64,000 bases of DNA from Athalassotoga sp964433875 (GTDB lineage: Bacteria > Thermotogota > Thermotogae > Mesoaciditogales > Mesoaciditogaceae). The stretch spans positions 11,048 through 75,047 of the forward strand of contig CAYSSO010000006.1 of NCBI GenBank assembly GCA_964433875.1, given 5' to 3'. A program made the position numbers and the translations under genes. Shown piece after piece: positions 26,578 to 34,275 of the stretch (position 1 is the stretch's first letter; every line of letters starts with the position of its first letter). The notes under the pieces are model-generated. The model searched no databases. It saw only the letters and a program-made list of their open reading frames with translations, and had not been told where the DNA came from.

Positions 26578-27699
26578 ATGGATAAGAGGGTATTTTTCAT
26601 TTCATTAATCTTTCTGATCTCTTTTGCTCTTTTTATCTTTGGAGCGGAGACATTTAGATTCATCGTTTTCGGTGATAACAGACCTTACAATAATGAAGAA
26701 CCTCAGCCTGCCGTATTCAGACAAATAGTTCAGGATGTTGAATGGATACACCCATCTTTTGTGATCGATACAGGTGATCTTGTCCATGGATATGATGCGA
26801 ATGCAGAACAGACGTGGCAGCAATATATAGATTTCTTGAATGTCACAAAGATCTTTGATATCCCATTTTATACTACCGTCGGTAACCATGATGTAGCCGG
26901 AGAAAATGGTCAAACGGATTACGAATTGCTCCTACATAGGCCCCTTTATTATTCGTTTAATTACGATACAAGCCATTTCATAGTACTTGATACAAATGTT
27001 AACTCTCCGAATGGAGATTTTACTCAAGCCCAATATGATTGGCTTGTCAAAGATCTTGAATCTGCAACTTCTGTAGATAATATTTTTATCTTCATGCATA
27101 AGCCGCTTCATGAATATGGCGATCCAGCGGATACGGCATGGACAGATAAAACTATGGCTCGCAAAGTTGAAGAACTTTTCAATTCTTATAATCAGAAATA
27201 CCATAACATAAGGATAGTATTCGAAGGACATGAACACCTTTACTGGAAAGCAGATTTCGGTGGAATAACATACATTATCACGGGTGGAGCGGGTGCTCCA
27301 CTTTATCAGGCACCTCAAGATGGAGGTTTTTACCATTTTGTTCTTGTNNNNNNNNNNNNNNNNNNNNNAGTCTACGGCAAACAAGTCTATACGCAGGTAT
27401 TTCTTCCAGGATATTTTGATGTTAAATACTATCCTTTGAACACAGGGGCATTTAACAGTGTAACAGCCATTATAACGAATCATTTGCCAACCATCTACGA
27501 TGGATTGCTTATCAAAGGTCTTAAATTTGTTATGCCAGATTTTTCATCTTACACGGTCAATGGAAATATTCCATGCAGGATCTGGAAGACTGTCAAAAAT
27601 GATAATGGTACTGTTACTATTTATGTTGAAGCAAAATTGGAACTCGGAAGTTACTCTCAAATGACACAAAATGTTGTAACTGTAAGCGTTGGAAGGTAA
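26578..27699 (+). CDS. Exported calcineurin-like metallophosphoesterase (contains an assembly gap)
   Basis: A secreted phosphoesterase of about 373 residues. Signal peptide 1-22. The metal-binding motifs appear in order: VFGDNRPYN (D), DTGDLVHG (D), TVGNHDVAG (N, H), FMHKPLHE (H) and FEGHEHLYW (H-x-H). A 21-base run of N interrupts codons near residue 258 but the frame is kept across it; the true gap length is unknown. The C-terminal 100 residues are beta-rich and unassigned. Substrate unknown (nucleotides or phospho-sugars are possible). A terminator follows. Confidence 0.88.
   Translation: MDKRVFFISLIFLISFALFIFGAETFRFIVFGDNRPYNNEEPQPAVFRQIVQDVEWIHPSFVIDTGDLVHGYDANAEQTWQQYIDFLNVTKIFDIPFYTTVGNHDVAGENGQTDYELLLHRPLYYSFNYDTSHFIVLDTNVNSPNGDFTQAQYDWLVKDLESATSVDNIFIFMHKPLHEYGDPADTAWTDKTMARKVEELFNSYNQKYHNIRIVFEGHEHLYWKADFGGITYIITGGAGAPLYQAPQDGGFYHFVLXXXXXXXXVYGKQVYTQVFLPGYFDVKYYPLNTGAFNSVTAIITNHLPTIYDGLLIKGLKFVMPDFSSYTVNGNIPCRIWKTVKNDNGTVTIYVEAKLELGSYSQMTQNVVTVSVGR
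27348..27368. other. Run of 21 unknown bases (assembly gap)
   Basis: The bases are given as N. They lie within the phosphoesterase gene and span exactly seven codons, so the flanking frames join. The missing residues sit between the FVL strand and the VYGKQVY segment. Confidence 0.99.
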
Positions 27700-27709
27700 A
27701 ATGACGAAT

Positions 27710-27737
27710 AAAGCCCCAGTTATGGGGCTTTATTTTT
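27710..27737 (+). terminator. Rho-independent terminator after the phosphoesterase
   Basis: AAAGCCCC, a six-base loop AGTTAT, then GGGGCTTT form an 8-bp stem followed by ATTTTT. On the other strand the stem is followed by ATTC, so it mainly serves the plus-strand genes. Confidence 0.9.
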
Positions 27738-27801
27738 AAAAAAGCGTTAAAATGTGAATGAATTTTTGCACTATACGCGTGTAGCCATAGCGATACAAAA
27801 A

Positions 27802-27966
27802 TTACTTTATCGAGAATTTTGATTTCGACTGAGCCTCAACGGAGTATTTTGTAATTTCTACATTGCAACTTCCATCGTGAGTAGAACACCACTCGTAGCA
27901 TTGCTTTGCAAGAGATTCATCTTTGTAATGCAGACCACATATCTCACATTTGAACACGTTTTCCAT
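27802..27966 (-). CDS. Small cysteine-rich, probably zinc-binding protein (54 aa)
   Basis: A short gene with the strong SD GAGGTG before ATG 27966. The product begins MENVFKCEICGLHYKDES and has CxxC at residues 7 and 10, CYEWC at 23-27 and a further Cys at 34, then ends with a Lys/Ser-rich tail. The pattern suggests a one-zinc ribbon. It follows the cupredoxin gene by four bases and is the last gene of the copper operon. Similar small proteins are familiar to me from archaeal genomes, but I cannot name a family. A metal chaperone or regulator role is inference. Confidence 0.75.
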   Translation of the reverse strand: MENVFKCEICGLHYKDESLAKQCYEWCSTHDGSCNVEITKYSVEAQSKSKFSIK

Positions 27967-27970
27967 GATA

Positions 27971-28561
27971 TCACCTCACCACGAATTGGCCATACATGCC
28001 ATTTTCTGCATGACCAGGTACCTGACAAATGTAGTAAAAATCACCCGCAACGCTGGCTTTAAAAGTTGTCTCGGACGAATAGAATTTACCGTTGCTCTCA
28101 GGAGGTAACGGCTGTATAAACGCCCCCCCAAACGCGGGACCATCGAACATCATCTCTCCCATGTAGTAATAAGGTGGCGCACCGGCAGTTACAACCACGC
28201 CATGATACATATCATTGTCCCCATTCACAAACTCTATTGTCACATTGGCATTCTTTTGCACGACTATTGTCGGATTCACAAGACCATACACTCCAAATGA
28301 ATACATAGGACCATTCTGGGGACTTGCAATTATTGGAATTTTCACATCCGGCCCGTAAAAATAAATCGTGTTGGAACTTTTGTCTATTTTCACATTCGTA
28401 CCTGCTGGTGTGTTTAAAGCCGACACTTCAGATGCGCTGATCGTTGTGTTTGGGGCAAATCCACCCCACATGCCAAAGCCGAATGCAAAAACTGTTATAC
28501 CCGCTCCAATCAGCAAAAGTACTATTCCAATTAAAAGAAATTTCCCTTCTCTCTCGCTCAT
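27971..28561 (-). CDS. Membrane-anchored cupredoxin of sulfocyanin/rusticyanin type
   Basis: A 196-residue blue-copper-type protein. One N-terminal membrane segment (about 8-28) anchors it, so the domain would lie outside. The type 1 copper ligands are visible as H120 (DMYHGVVV), C179, H184 and M189 in YYICQVPGHAENGMYG. The last motif is close to the GHAESGMW of sulfocyanins of acidophilic archaea. Such proteins carry electrons or hold copper. Its place in an operon with copA, copZ and csoR suggests a copper-related role. Transfer from archaea is possible but unproven. Confidence 0.85.
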   Translation of the reverse strand: MSEREGKFLLIGIVLLLIGAGITVFAFGFGMWGGFAPNTTISASEVSALNTPAGTNVKIDKSSNTIYFYGPDVKIPIIASPQNGPMYSFGVYGLVNPTIVVQKNANVTIEFVNGDNDMYHGVVVTAGAPPYYYMGEMMFDGPAFGGAFIQPLPPESNGKFYSSETTFKASVAGDFYYICQVPGHAENGMYGQFVVR

Positions 28562-28567
28562 ATCATC

Positions 28568-28861
28568 TCACCCATTCATTAAATCCCTCAACATTCTCTC
28601 GTACTCTTCTTTTGTGATTTCACCACGGGCATATCTTATTTTCAAAGCAGAAATCGCCTCATCGTAATCATTTCTACTTCTATAATAATGCCTGTGGTAA
28701 TTGTGATATGTTCCTCCCGTCATAAACCATCTTACGATCATGACTATTCCCCACAGCACAAAAACAAATCCTAAAATGCCTATTATCATCATGAGCCATC
28801 CACCACCCCAGCCCCATCCGTATCCACCCCAAAAACCAGGTCCTCCATACCACCACATCAT
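28568..28861 (-). CDS. Small membrane protein with C-terminal SHOCT domain
   Basis: A 97-residue protein. The N-terminus MMWWYGGPGFWGGYGWGWGGG is rich in Gly, Trp and Met. A membrane helix (LMMIIGILGFVFVLWGIVMIV, about 23-43) follows, then a His/Tyr/Arg-rich stretch. The SHOCT motif ALKIRYARGEITKEEYERML ends the protein. SHOCT proteins with one helix are common in bacterial metal and stress clusters; function is unknown. The aromatic/Met/His residues could contact copper, which is speculation. Confidence 0.85.
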   Translation of the reverse strand: MMWWYGGPGFWGGYGWGWGGGWLMMIIGILGFVFVLWGIVMIVRWFMTGGTYHNYHRHYYRSRNDYDEAISALKIRYARGEITKEEYERMLRDLMNG

Positions 28862-28865
28862 ATTC

Positions 28866-29102
28866 TCACATTCCTTCCTCTAAAATTTCGTTTATTTCAT
28901 TTATCTCTTCTATTTTTGCATTCAAAACTTCCATCGCCTTTCTGACATCCAATTTCTTTTCCTGCGCAAAATTCTTGATCGTCTGCATCTTCGCACAGCA
29001 CGTGTTAAAACCGAGTTTTAAAAGTTCCGATTGCATGGACGGATCTTTATCGAGGATCTCTTTTATCGTCGTGCTTTCATCGACTAAATCTATTTTCTTC
29101 AT
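28866..29102 (-). CDS. ScdA_N/DUF1858-like small domain protein
   Basis: A 78-residue helical protein. After the leading strand (TTIKEILDKDP) it carries LGFNTCCAKMQTIKNFAQEKKLD, the paired-Cys signature of the N-terminal domain of ScdA/RIC di-iron repair proteins and of DUF1858. The preferred start is ATG 29102, which has GGAGG eight bases upstream; ATG 29117 lacks an SD. A thiol or metal-relay role in this copper operon is inference. Confidence 0.72.
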   Translation of the reverse strand: MKKIDLVDESTTIKEILDKDPSMQSELLKLGFNTCCAKMQTIKNFAQEKKLDVRKAMEVLNAKIEEINEINEILEEGM

Positions 29103-29117
29103 GATTCTTTCCTCCAT

Positions 29118-29501
29118 TCATTCGGAAAGCTTTAAGGATATTTCTTCAAGTATTCCGCTTATTTCTTTGAATATGGATTTTAGCCGTTTATCGCTTGTTT
29201 CTATCGTTTTTGGATCAAGATACGCAAGATGGTAGCCGTCGCTATCTTCGAAAATCCCAATTTTGCAGGGTAAATTTATTCCCTCAATCGGAGAAATTGT
29301 CAAAATTTCATGGGCCTTCGACGCGTTACAAATATCGAAGACAATTGCATTTTTTCCGAGATCTTTACCCTTAGACTTTAAAATCGCACCAAAATCATGC
29401 TCGGCAAGCACGGCAAAATTATGAGAATTTACAAGATCTTTCAATTTACCTTTCGTACTCTTAAAATCGTTGACTTTTATTTTTCTTTCAACAACTTTCA
29501 T
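29118..29501 (-). CDS. DUF302-family protein
   Basis: A 127-residue soluble protein with the DUF302 core: a strand-helix with HNFAVLAEHDFG, the VFDICNASKAHEILTISP segment with its Cys, the INLPCKIGIFED segment with a second Cys, and the YHLAYLDP strand. DUF302 proteins often accompany heavy-metal and heme or thiol genes. It lies between csoR and the ScdA_N-like gene in the copper operon. Confidence 0.85.
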   Translation of the reverse strand: MKVVERKIKVNDFKSTKGKLKDLVNSHNFAVLAEHDFGAILKSKGKDLGKNAIVFDICNASKAHEILTISPIEGINLPCKIGIFEDSDGYHLAYLDPKTIETSDKRLKSIFKEISGILEEISLKLSE

Positions 29502-29513
29502 TTTAGCCCTCCT

Positions 29514-29813
29514 TCACAAAGATTTTTCGAGGTATTTCATAAGCGTTTCTAATTCTTTCAATTTTTCATCAACATCTCCGCTTTTAACGGCATCTTTAAC
29601 ACAGGTCTCTATGTGTTTATTTATCACCGATGTATTTGCCTTTTTCAAAAGCGCTATTACCGCAAGCAACTGCGTCGAGATATCAACACAATATCTGTCG
29701 TCTTCTATCATCTTTATGATCGCATCAAGATGCCCTCTTGCCGTTTTCAAAAGATTCAATGCCTCTTCATGTTTTAGATGGTGATCGGCATGCTGAACGT
29801 GTAATTTTTCCAT
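29514..29813 (-). CDS. csoR: CsoR-type copper-sensing repressor
   Basis: A 99-residue four-helix DUF156 protein. The copper ligands C42, H67 and C71 (RYCVDISTQ and NKHIETCV) have the 25- and 4-residue spacings of known CsoR proteins, which argues for Cu(I) rather than nickel or formaldehyde sensing. CsoR releases DNA on Cu(I) binding. The N-terminal stretch HVQHADHHLKH is His-rich. The start ATG 29813 is chosen over GTG 29822 because GAGTGA precedes it. A candidate operator lies at 32254-32277. Confidence 0.9.
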   Translation of the reverse strand: MEKLHVQHADHHLKHEEALNLLKTARGHLDAIIKMIEDDRYCVDISTQLLAVIALLKKANTSVINKHIETCVKDAVKSGDVDEKLKELETLMKYLEKSL

Positions 29814-29818
29814 TTGGA

Positions 29819-30022
29819 TCACTCTATCCTCACAAGCGTGTATCCGGCCTCTTCTATTGCACTTTTGAATGTATCAAAAGAGATCTCTTTTTTTGTTTCT
29901 ACCTCTGCCGTCCCGTTATCGAGATTTACCTCGGCCCTTTTAACTCCCTTTATACCCTTTAAGGCTTCTTCAACGTGCATCTTGCAATGCTCGCACGTCA
30001 TCCCGTCAATATACAGTTTCAT
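29819..30022 (-). CDS. copZ: CopZ-type copper chaperone (HMA domain)
   Basis: A 67-residue ferredoxin-fold heavy-metal-associated protein. The Cu(I) site is GMTCEHCK (C10, C13) in the first loop. It would deliver Cu(I) to the P-type ATPase immediately upstream, with which it overlaps by four bases, and exchange copper with CsoR. The sequence is fully normal for the family. Confidence 0.95.
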   Translation of the reverse strand: MKLYIDGMTCEHCKMHVEEALKGIKGVKRAEVNLDNGTAEVETKKEISFDTFKSAIEEAGYTLVRIE

Positions 30023-32223
30023 CCTTTAACATCTCCTTTCAACTTTATGCCCTTAAGCCTTAGAGCATTAGTGACAACCGTAACCGAAGAAAAGGCCATC
30101 GCAAGTGCCGCTATCATCGGGTTTAAAGATATGCCAAATGGCATGTATAAAATTCCAGCCGCTATCGGTATCCCTATAATGTTGTAGAAAAATGCCCAGA
30201 ATAGATTTTCTTTGACATTCTTTATCGTCGCATTTGAAAGTTCTATCGCCTTTACGATATCCTCAAGATCGTTTTTCATCAAAACGATATCTGCACTCTC
30301 CATCGCTATGTCCGTGCCCGAGGAAACAGCTATGCCAATGTCCGCCTTCGCAAGGGCTACCGAATCGTTTATTCCATCTCCAATCATTGCAACGCTGACA
30401 CCGTTCGCTTTAAGTTGCTCGATTATCTGTGCCTTTTGATCCGGCAGTACCTCTGCAAAGAAATCGTCTACACCTACTTGCTTGGCTATAATCTCTGCCG
30501 TTTTGGCGTTGTCCCCGGTGAGCATGTAAACTTTCCCGATCCGCTTCAAACTTTGGACGGCTTTAATGGCCGTTGGATTTATCTCATCGGCAATTGCTAT
30601 GTAACCTATAACCTGCTCCCCGTATTTGACGAATACATGCGTGTACCCATCGTCATTACCGTCCGAGTATCCTATGAATTTCGCATTCCCCATCCTTACC
30701 TTCCTGCCATTTATGATCCCTTCTATTCCTCTGCCGGGAATAGCCTTAAAATCTTTTACGTCAAAGAGATCAGATTTGTACCCATTTGTTATGGCTTTGT
30801 CAAGAGGATGGGAACTTCTCGAAGCCATCGATGCGGCTATTTTGAACAATTCATCCCTATCGTAATTAATCGGCACAATATCCACAACTTTAGGCCGTCC
30901 ATACGTAATCGTACCTGTCTTGTCAAAGACAAAAACCTTTATCTTTCTTAAAGTCTCAAGCGCTTCTCCGCTTTTGAACAGTACCCCATTTTCGGCCGCC
31001 TTCCCGCTTCCGACCATTATGGCCGTCGGAGTTGCTAGACCGAGAGCGCACGGACACGCTATGACAAGCACGGCTATACTCATGGTAAGTGCAAAGACAA
31101 ATCCCATACCAAACAAAAGCCAGACAATAAAGGTCAGTATCGCTATTCCAATGACAATAGGTACAAAGTAGCCGCTTACTACATCCGCAAGTCGCGCAAT
31201 GGGTGCCTTTGAGGATTGAGCATCACGTATCAATTTTATTATCTTGGCAATAACGGTGTCCTTTCCCACCTTCTGTGCTTCCATTTCTATTGTCCCATCT
31301 AAATTAATGCTTCCCGCCGAAACGTGCGTTCCAGCCGATGCGTCTATGGGTATTGGCTCCCCTGTCAGCATGGATTGATCTATCGAGGCGTTACCAGATA
31401 AAACTATGCCATCAACCGGAATTGTCATACCTGCTTTCACTATTAAAATATCACCAACTTTGACTTCTTCAACTGGAATTTCTTTTTGGGAATCCCCATC
31501 TTTTAAAATCGCCACTTTAGGCTTTAGATTCATCAACTTCTTTATCGCAGTCGAAGTTTTAGACTTTGAAAGATTTTCGAAGTATTTTCCCAAAGAAATT
31601 AGTGCCACTATAACGCCTGCCGTGTCTAAATAAAGCCCCGATACATATTCAGGATGACCCAAAATTATCTCAACGGTTGAAAATAAACTGTAAATTATGG
31701 CAGCACCTGTGCCAAGACCTACCAGTGTATCCATGTTGGGCTCACCTTTGAAAAGCAAAGGAATGCCCTTTATGTAGAAGTTTCTTCCAAAGATGATTAT
31801 GGGTATGACAAGCAATATCTGGACAAGCGCAAAGTTCAAAGGAGAAATCGCCGGCGAAATTATGGCAGGCAGCGTAAGACCAAAGGTATGTGCCATTGAG
31901 ATAAACAACAAGGGTGCCGCGAATATAGAGGAAAAGATAAATCTGTTTCTGAAGGTACGAACTGTTTTTTTGCGCTTTATCTCGTCGCGATCGTAATCAT
32001 CGTCTGGGATAAGGGTTGCACCGTAACCGGCTTTTTTGACACTCTTTTCCATATCCTTCACTTTTACGACTGCCGGATCGAATTTCACAACGGCCTTTTC
32101 ATCCATGAGATTTACAGATACGAAAGAGACTCCTTCAAGTTTAGATATGGATTTTTCGACCGCCTTCACGCACGATGCACATGTCATGCCTTCTATGTCT
32201 AACTTTACCTCTTTCTCTTGCAC
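30019..32223 (-). CDS. copA: Copper-exporting P1B-type ATPase
   Basis: A 734-residue copper pump. One N-terminal HMA domain has GMTCASC at 12-18. Eight membrane segments follow, with the CPC motif in VIACPCALGLATP on segment 6. The phosphorylated Asp is in FDKTGTITYG, the nucleotide domain has SSHPLDKAI, and the hinge is MIGDGINDSVAL. The TGE loop is MLTGEPIP. The frame opens at 32286, but the GTG at 32223 after GGAGG gives a normal N-terminus. The upstream part would also overlap the operator. Confidence 0.92.
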   Translation of the reverse strand: MQEKEVKLDIEGMTCASCVKAVEKSISKLEGVSFVSVNLMDEKAVVKFDPAVVKVKDMEKSVKKAGYGATLIPDDDYDRDEIKRKKTVRTFRNRFIFSSIFAAPLLFISMAHTFGLTLPAIISPAISPLNFALVQILLVIPIIIFGRNFYIKGIPLLFKGEPNMDTLVGLGTGAAIIYSLFSTVEIILGHPEYVSGLYLDTAGVIVALISLGKYFENLSKSKTSTAIKKLMNLKPKVAILKDGDSQKEIPVEEVKVGDILIVKAGMTIPVDGIVLSGNASIDQSMLTGEPIPIDASAGTHVSAGSINLDGTIEMEAQKVGKDTVIAKIIKLIRDAQSSKAPIARLADVVSGYFVPIVIGIAILTFIVWLLFGMGFVFALTMSIAVLVIACPCALGLATPTAIMVGSGKAAENGVLFKSGEALETLRKIKVFVFDKTGTITYGRPKVVDIVPINYDRDELFKIAASMASRSSHPLDKAITNGYKSDLFDVKDFKAIPGRGIEGIINGRKVRMGNAKFIGYSDGNDDGYTHVFVKYGEQVIGYIAIADEINPTAIKAVQSLKRIGKVYMLTGDNAKTAEIIAKQVGVDDFFAEVLPDQKAQIIEQLKANGVSVAMIGDGINDSVALAKADIGIAVSSGTDIAMESADIVLMKNDLEDIVKAIELSNATIKNVKENLFWAFFYNIIGIPIAAGILYMPFGISLNPMIAALAMAFSSVTVVTNALRLKGIKLKGDVKG

Positions 32224-32253
32224 ATTCTCACATCCTCCGAAGACTTCCTGTAT

Positions 32254-32277
32254 ATACCCTCCGGTGGGGAGGGGGAT
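32254..32277. promoter_or_regulatory. Candidate CsoR operator upstream of copA
   Basis: On the plus strand the site reads ATACCCTCC, then GGTG, then GGGAGGGGGAT. The flanking ATACCC and GGGGGAT, with a GC-rich centre, resemble the pseudo-palindromic operators of CsoR, such as that of the Bacillus cop genes. It lies in the leader of the copA operon, 31 bases before the GTG start, where a repressor would block transcription. CsoR itself is the third gene of the operon. Confidence 0.6.
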
Positions 32278-32286
32278 TAATTCCAT

Positions 32287-32604
32287 TGTAAAATATATTT
32301 GTTTCTTTTGGGTAAAGAAATAAATAATTGTCTGTTAATCAACTTTATCTAAGTTTGTATAAACTTTCGATTTTTAAAGCATATACTGAATCAATTTTAA
32401 ATTTCGAATCGTAGCGATGGCAGGTGCCCATAATGGCACGTGGCTCGTAGAAAAAGCAGTGACACGTAATTTATAATTATACTGCTCACTCTTCACTACT
32501 CATCGATCACCATTTAGGGCATCCTTCCCTCCGCTTACAGTAAAGACTATTCGACTTTTAACGTGGATTCAGTATATAATAAAAAGCAAGAAAGGGGCGA
32601 TTTT
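32287..32604. other. Divergent intergenic region between the copper and chromate genes
   Basis: About 320 bases. The left part is very AT-rich and must hold the copA promoter; I see weak candidates only. The middle (about 32405-32530) has higher GC content with no readable ORF and could be a remnant, although I recognise nothing in it. A TATAAT at 32575-32580 serves the ChrB-like gene, with TTCGAC at 32550-32555 as a weak -35. Confidence 0.5.
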
Positions 32605-33036
32605 ATGAAATGGATAACAAGATCGCATGTTCATGTTGACAGAGTTGCCTGTCCGTGGTTGATAAAAAGATTTATCGACAGTCAGGCCGAATTCATCTTT
32701 GTGACCAGATCATTGGTGACGGAAATGGCTCAGAAGGAAAATGCGACTCCTTTTGATGTTGAAGGCGTTGAACTCGGTCACAAGGACGGGCATTGTTCTT
32801 TTGTCTCAATTCTCGAAAAATACAAGATAAATGATCCCGTTTTACAAAAGATGGGAGAAATCATAAACGCGGCCGATACAAACCATCTTGATGCAAATCC
32901 TTATGCTGCCGGCCTTGAAATTATTGCGAGCGGTTTTTCTTTGATGTATCCGGATGATACCCAAAATATCGAAGAACAATTCAAAGTCTACGATGCGCTT
33001 TATGCTGCAATAAAGGTAAGATATAAAAATGAATAA
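32605..33036 (+). CDS. ChrB C-terminal-domain protein (chromate resistance-linked)
   Basis: A 143-residue protein equal to the C-terminal ChrB domain (chromate resistance exported protein domain): MKWITRSHVHVDRVACPWLIKRFID at the start, then FDVEGVELGHKDGHCSF and the C-terminal IASGFSLMYPDD. The start ATG 32605 follows AAGGGG. The longer frame from 32563 would run into the promoter. The next gene, overlapping by eight bases, is an MFS transporter rather than ChrA. Role in chromate or other oxyanion resistance is inferred from family. Confidence 0.85.
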   Translation: MKWITRSHVHVDRVACPWLIKRFIDSQAEFIFVTRSLVTEMAQKENATPFDVEGVELGHKDGHCSFVSILEKYKINDPVLQKMGEIINAADTNHLDANPYAAGLEIIASGFSLMYPDDTQNIEEQFKVYDALYAAIKVRYKNE

Positions 33037-34213
33037 AAAACAATTCACAGATTTTTTTGCGCTAAATTCTTCCATGCTTTCCATGCTTGTCCTTGTCATA
33101 ATGGTTGGCATGGGACAGTACATGGGAGACAAATTCTTGCCCCTTTATCTGATAGCCCTGGGTGGAGGCGCTATTTCCGTTGGCGCTTTGAATGGAATGC
33201 AGAATTTGCTTGGAGCCATATACTCATTCCCTGGAGGTTATTTGAGTGACAGGATAGGCTATAAGAAATCCCTTATATTTTTTACTCTCTTTTCGATGAT
33301 TGGATATTCGATAGTTATAATATTACCGGCATGGCAGTTTGTACTCATCGGAGCAATTTTTTTCATCGCCTGGTCTGCAATCGCCATGCCTGCGATAATG
33401 AGTTTAATATCGGATGCTGTGCCGAAAAACAAGAGGGTAATGGGAGTTTCCATGCATTCTCTTGTTAGAAGAGTTCCTATGGCTCTCGGCCCTCTTATCG
33501 GAGGAATTTTGATAGATCTTTACGGTATCACAAATGGAATAAGGATTTCATTTATCTTGGCAATGGCCTTTGCCATTGTGTCTATCTTTATTTTCAACTC
33601 TTTCATAAAAGATTCCGGCAAGAAATCAGAGTCTGTCAGAATAAGATCGATGCTTAAAAATCTAAGCGGTAATCTCAGAACATTGCTGATATCCGATATA
33701 TTTGTGAGATTTTGCGAACAGATCCCTTACGCTTTCGTTGTCATTTGGGTAGTCGAGAAAAATGGTCTTGATGCTTTTCAATTTGGAATATTGACGACCA
33801 TAGAGATGATAACTGCCATGATAATTTATGTGCCCGTCGCATATCTGGCTGACAGACACACAAAGAAGCCATTCGTTGTTATAACTTTCGGATTTTTCAC
33901 ACTTTTTCCCCTTGTATTGCTTTTCTCGAGAAGTTTTGAACTTTTGATCATTGCCTTTATAATAAGAGGTCTTAAGGAATTCGGAGAGCCAACAAGAAAA
34001 TCTTTGATAATGGACCTTTCGCCCGAAGGTCAAAAGGCTGGAACTTTTGGGGCTTATTACCTTGTAAGGGATGGCATTGTGTCGGTGGCTGCCTTTTTGA
34101 GTGCCTTTTTGTGGATCGTGTCGCCAGCCGTTAATTTCTTGACGGCTTTTGCATTTGGATTGATCGGAACTTTTATTTTCCTTTTATTCGGAAAATCTTA
34201 TTCGAAGGCGTAA
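33029..34213 (+). CDS. MFS transporter (12 TM), paired with ChrB-C protein
   Basis: A 394-residue major facilitator with 12 predicted helices. The A motif GGYLSDRIGYKKSLIFF lies between helices 2 and 3, and its echo AYLADRHTKKPFVV lies between helices 8 and 9. VRRVPMALGPLIGGILID is a likely motif C-type segment. Closest general type is a drug or metabolite exporter. The overlap with the ChrB-C gene suggests a two-gene operon in which the transporter may export the same toxic species. Substrate unknown. Confidence 0.85.
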   Translation: MNKKQFTDFFALNSSMLSMLVLVIMVGMGQYMGDKFLPLYLIALGGGAISVGALNGMQNLLGAIYSFPGGYLSDRIGYKKSLIFFTLFSMIGYSIVIILPAWQFVLIGAIFFIAWSAIAMPAIMSLISDAVPKNKRVMGVSMHSLVRRVPMALGPLIGGILIDLYGITNGIRISFILAMAFAIVSIFIFNSFIKDSGKKSESVRIRSMLKNLSGNLRTLLISDIFVRFCEQIPYAFVVIWVVEKNGLDAFQFGILTTIEMITAMIIYVPVAYLADRHTKKPFVVITFGFFTLFPLVLLFSRSFELLIIAFIIRGLKEFGEPTRKSLIMDLSPEGQKAGTFGAYYLVRDGIVSVAAFLSAFLWIVSPAVNFLTAFAFGLIGTFIFLLFGKSYSKA

Positions 34214-34240
34214 GTCCTGAGTGTAAAATACTTTTTATGG

Positions 34241-34246
34241 TATAAT
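34241..34246 (+). promoter_or_regulatory. Extended -10 element upstream of aspS
   Basis: TATAAT preceded by TGG (extended -10), 30 bases before the aspS start. Upstream the -35 is poor (CTGAGT, 34217-34222, 18-base spacer). This is the likely start of the long aspS-to-nfo plus-strand operon. Confidence 0.65.
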
Positions 34247-34275
34247 CTTTTGAAAAAGTTGGAAGGAGAATCTAC

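Noticed and set aside
27740..27800. TACACGCGTATA near-palindrome after the copper operon
   Set aside because: One mismatch and no T tract; neither a clear operator nor a terminator.
32563..32604. Longer N-terminus for the ChrB-C protein
   Set aside because: It would overlap the -10 and has no SD; ATG 32605 matches the family start.
34214..34275. T-box or other riboswitch before aspS or the other synthetase genes
   Set aside because: Leaders are too short and lack the T-box sequence.
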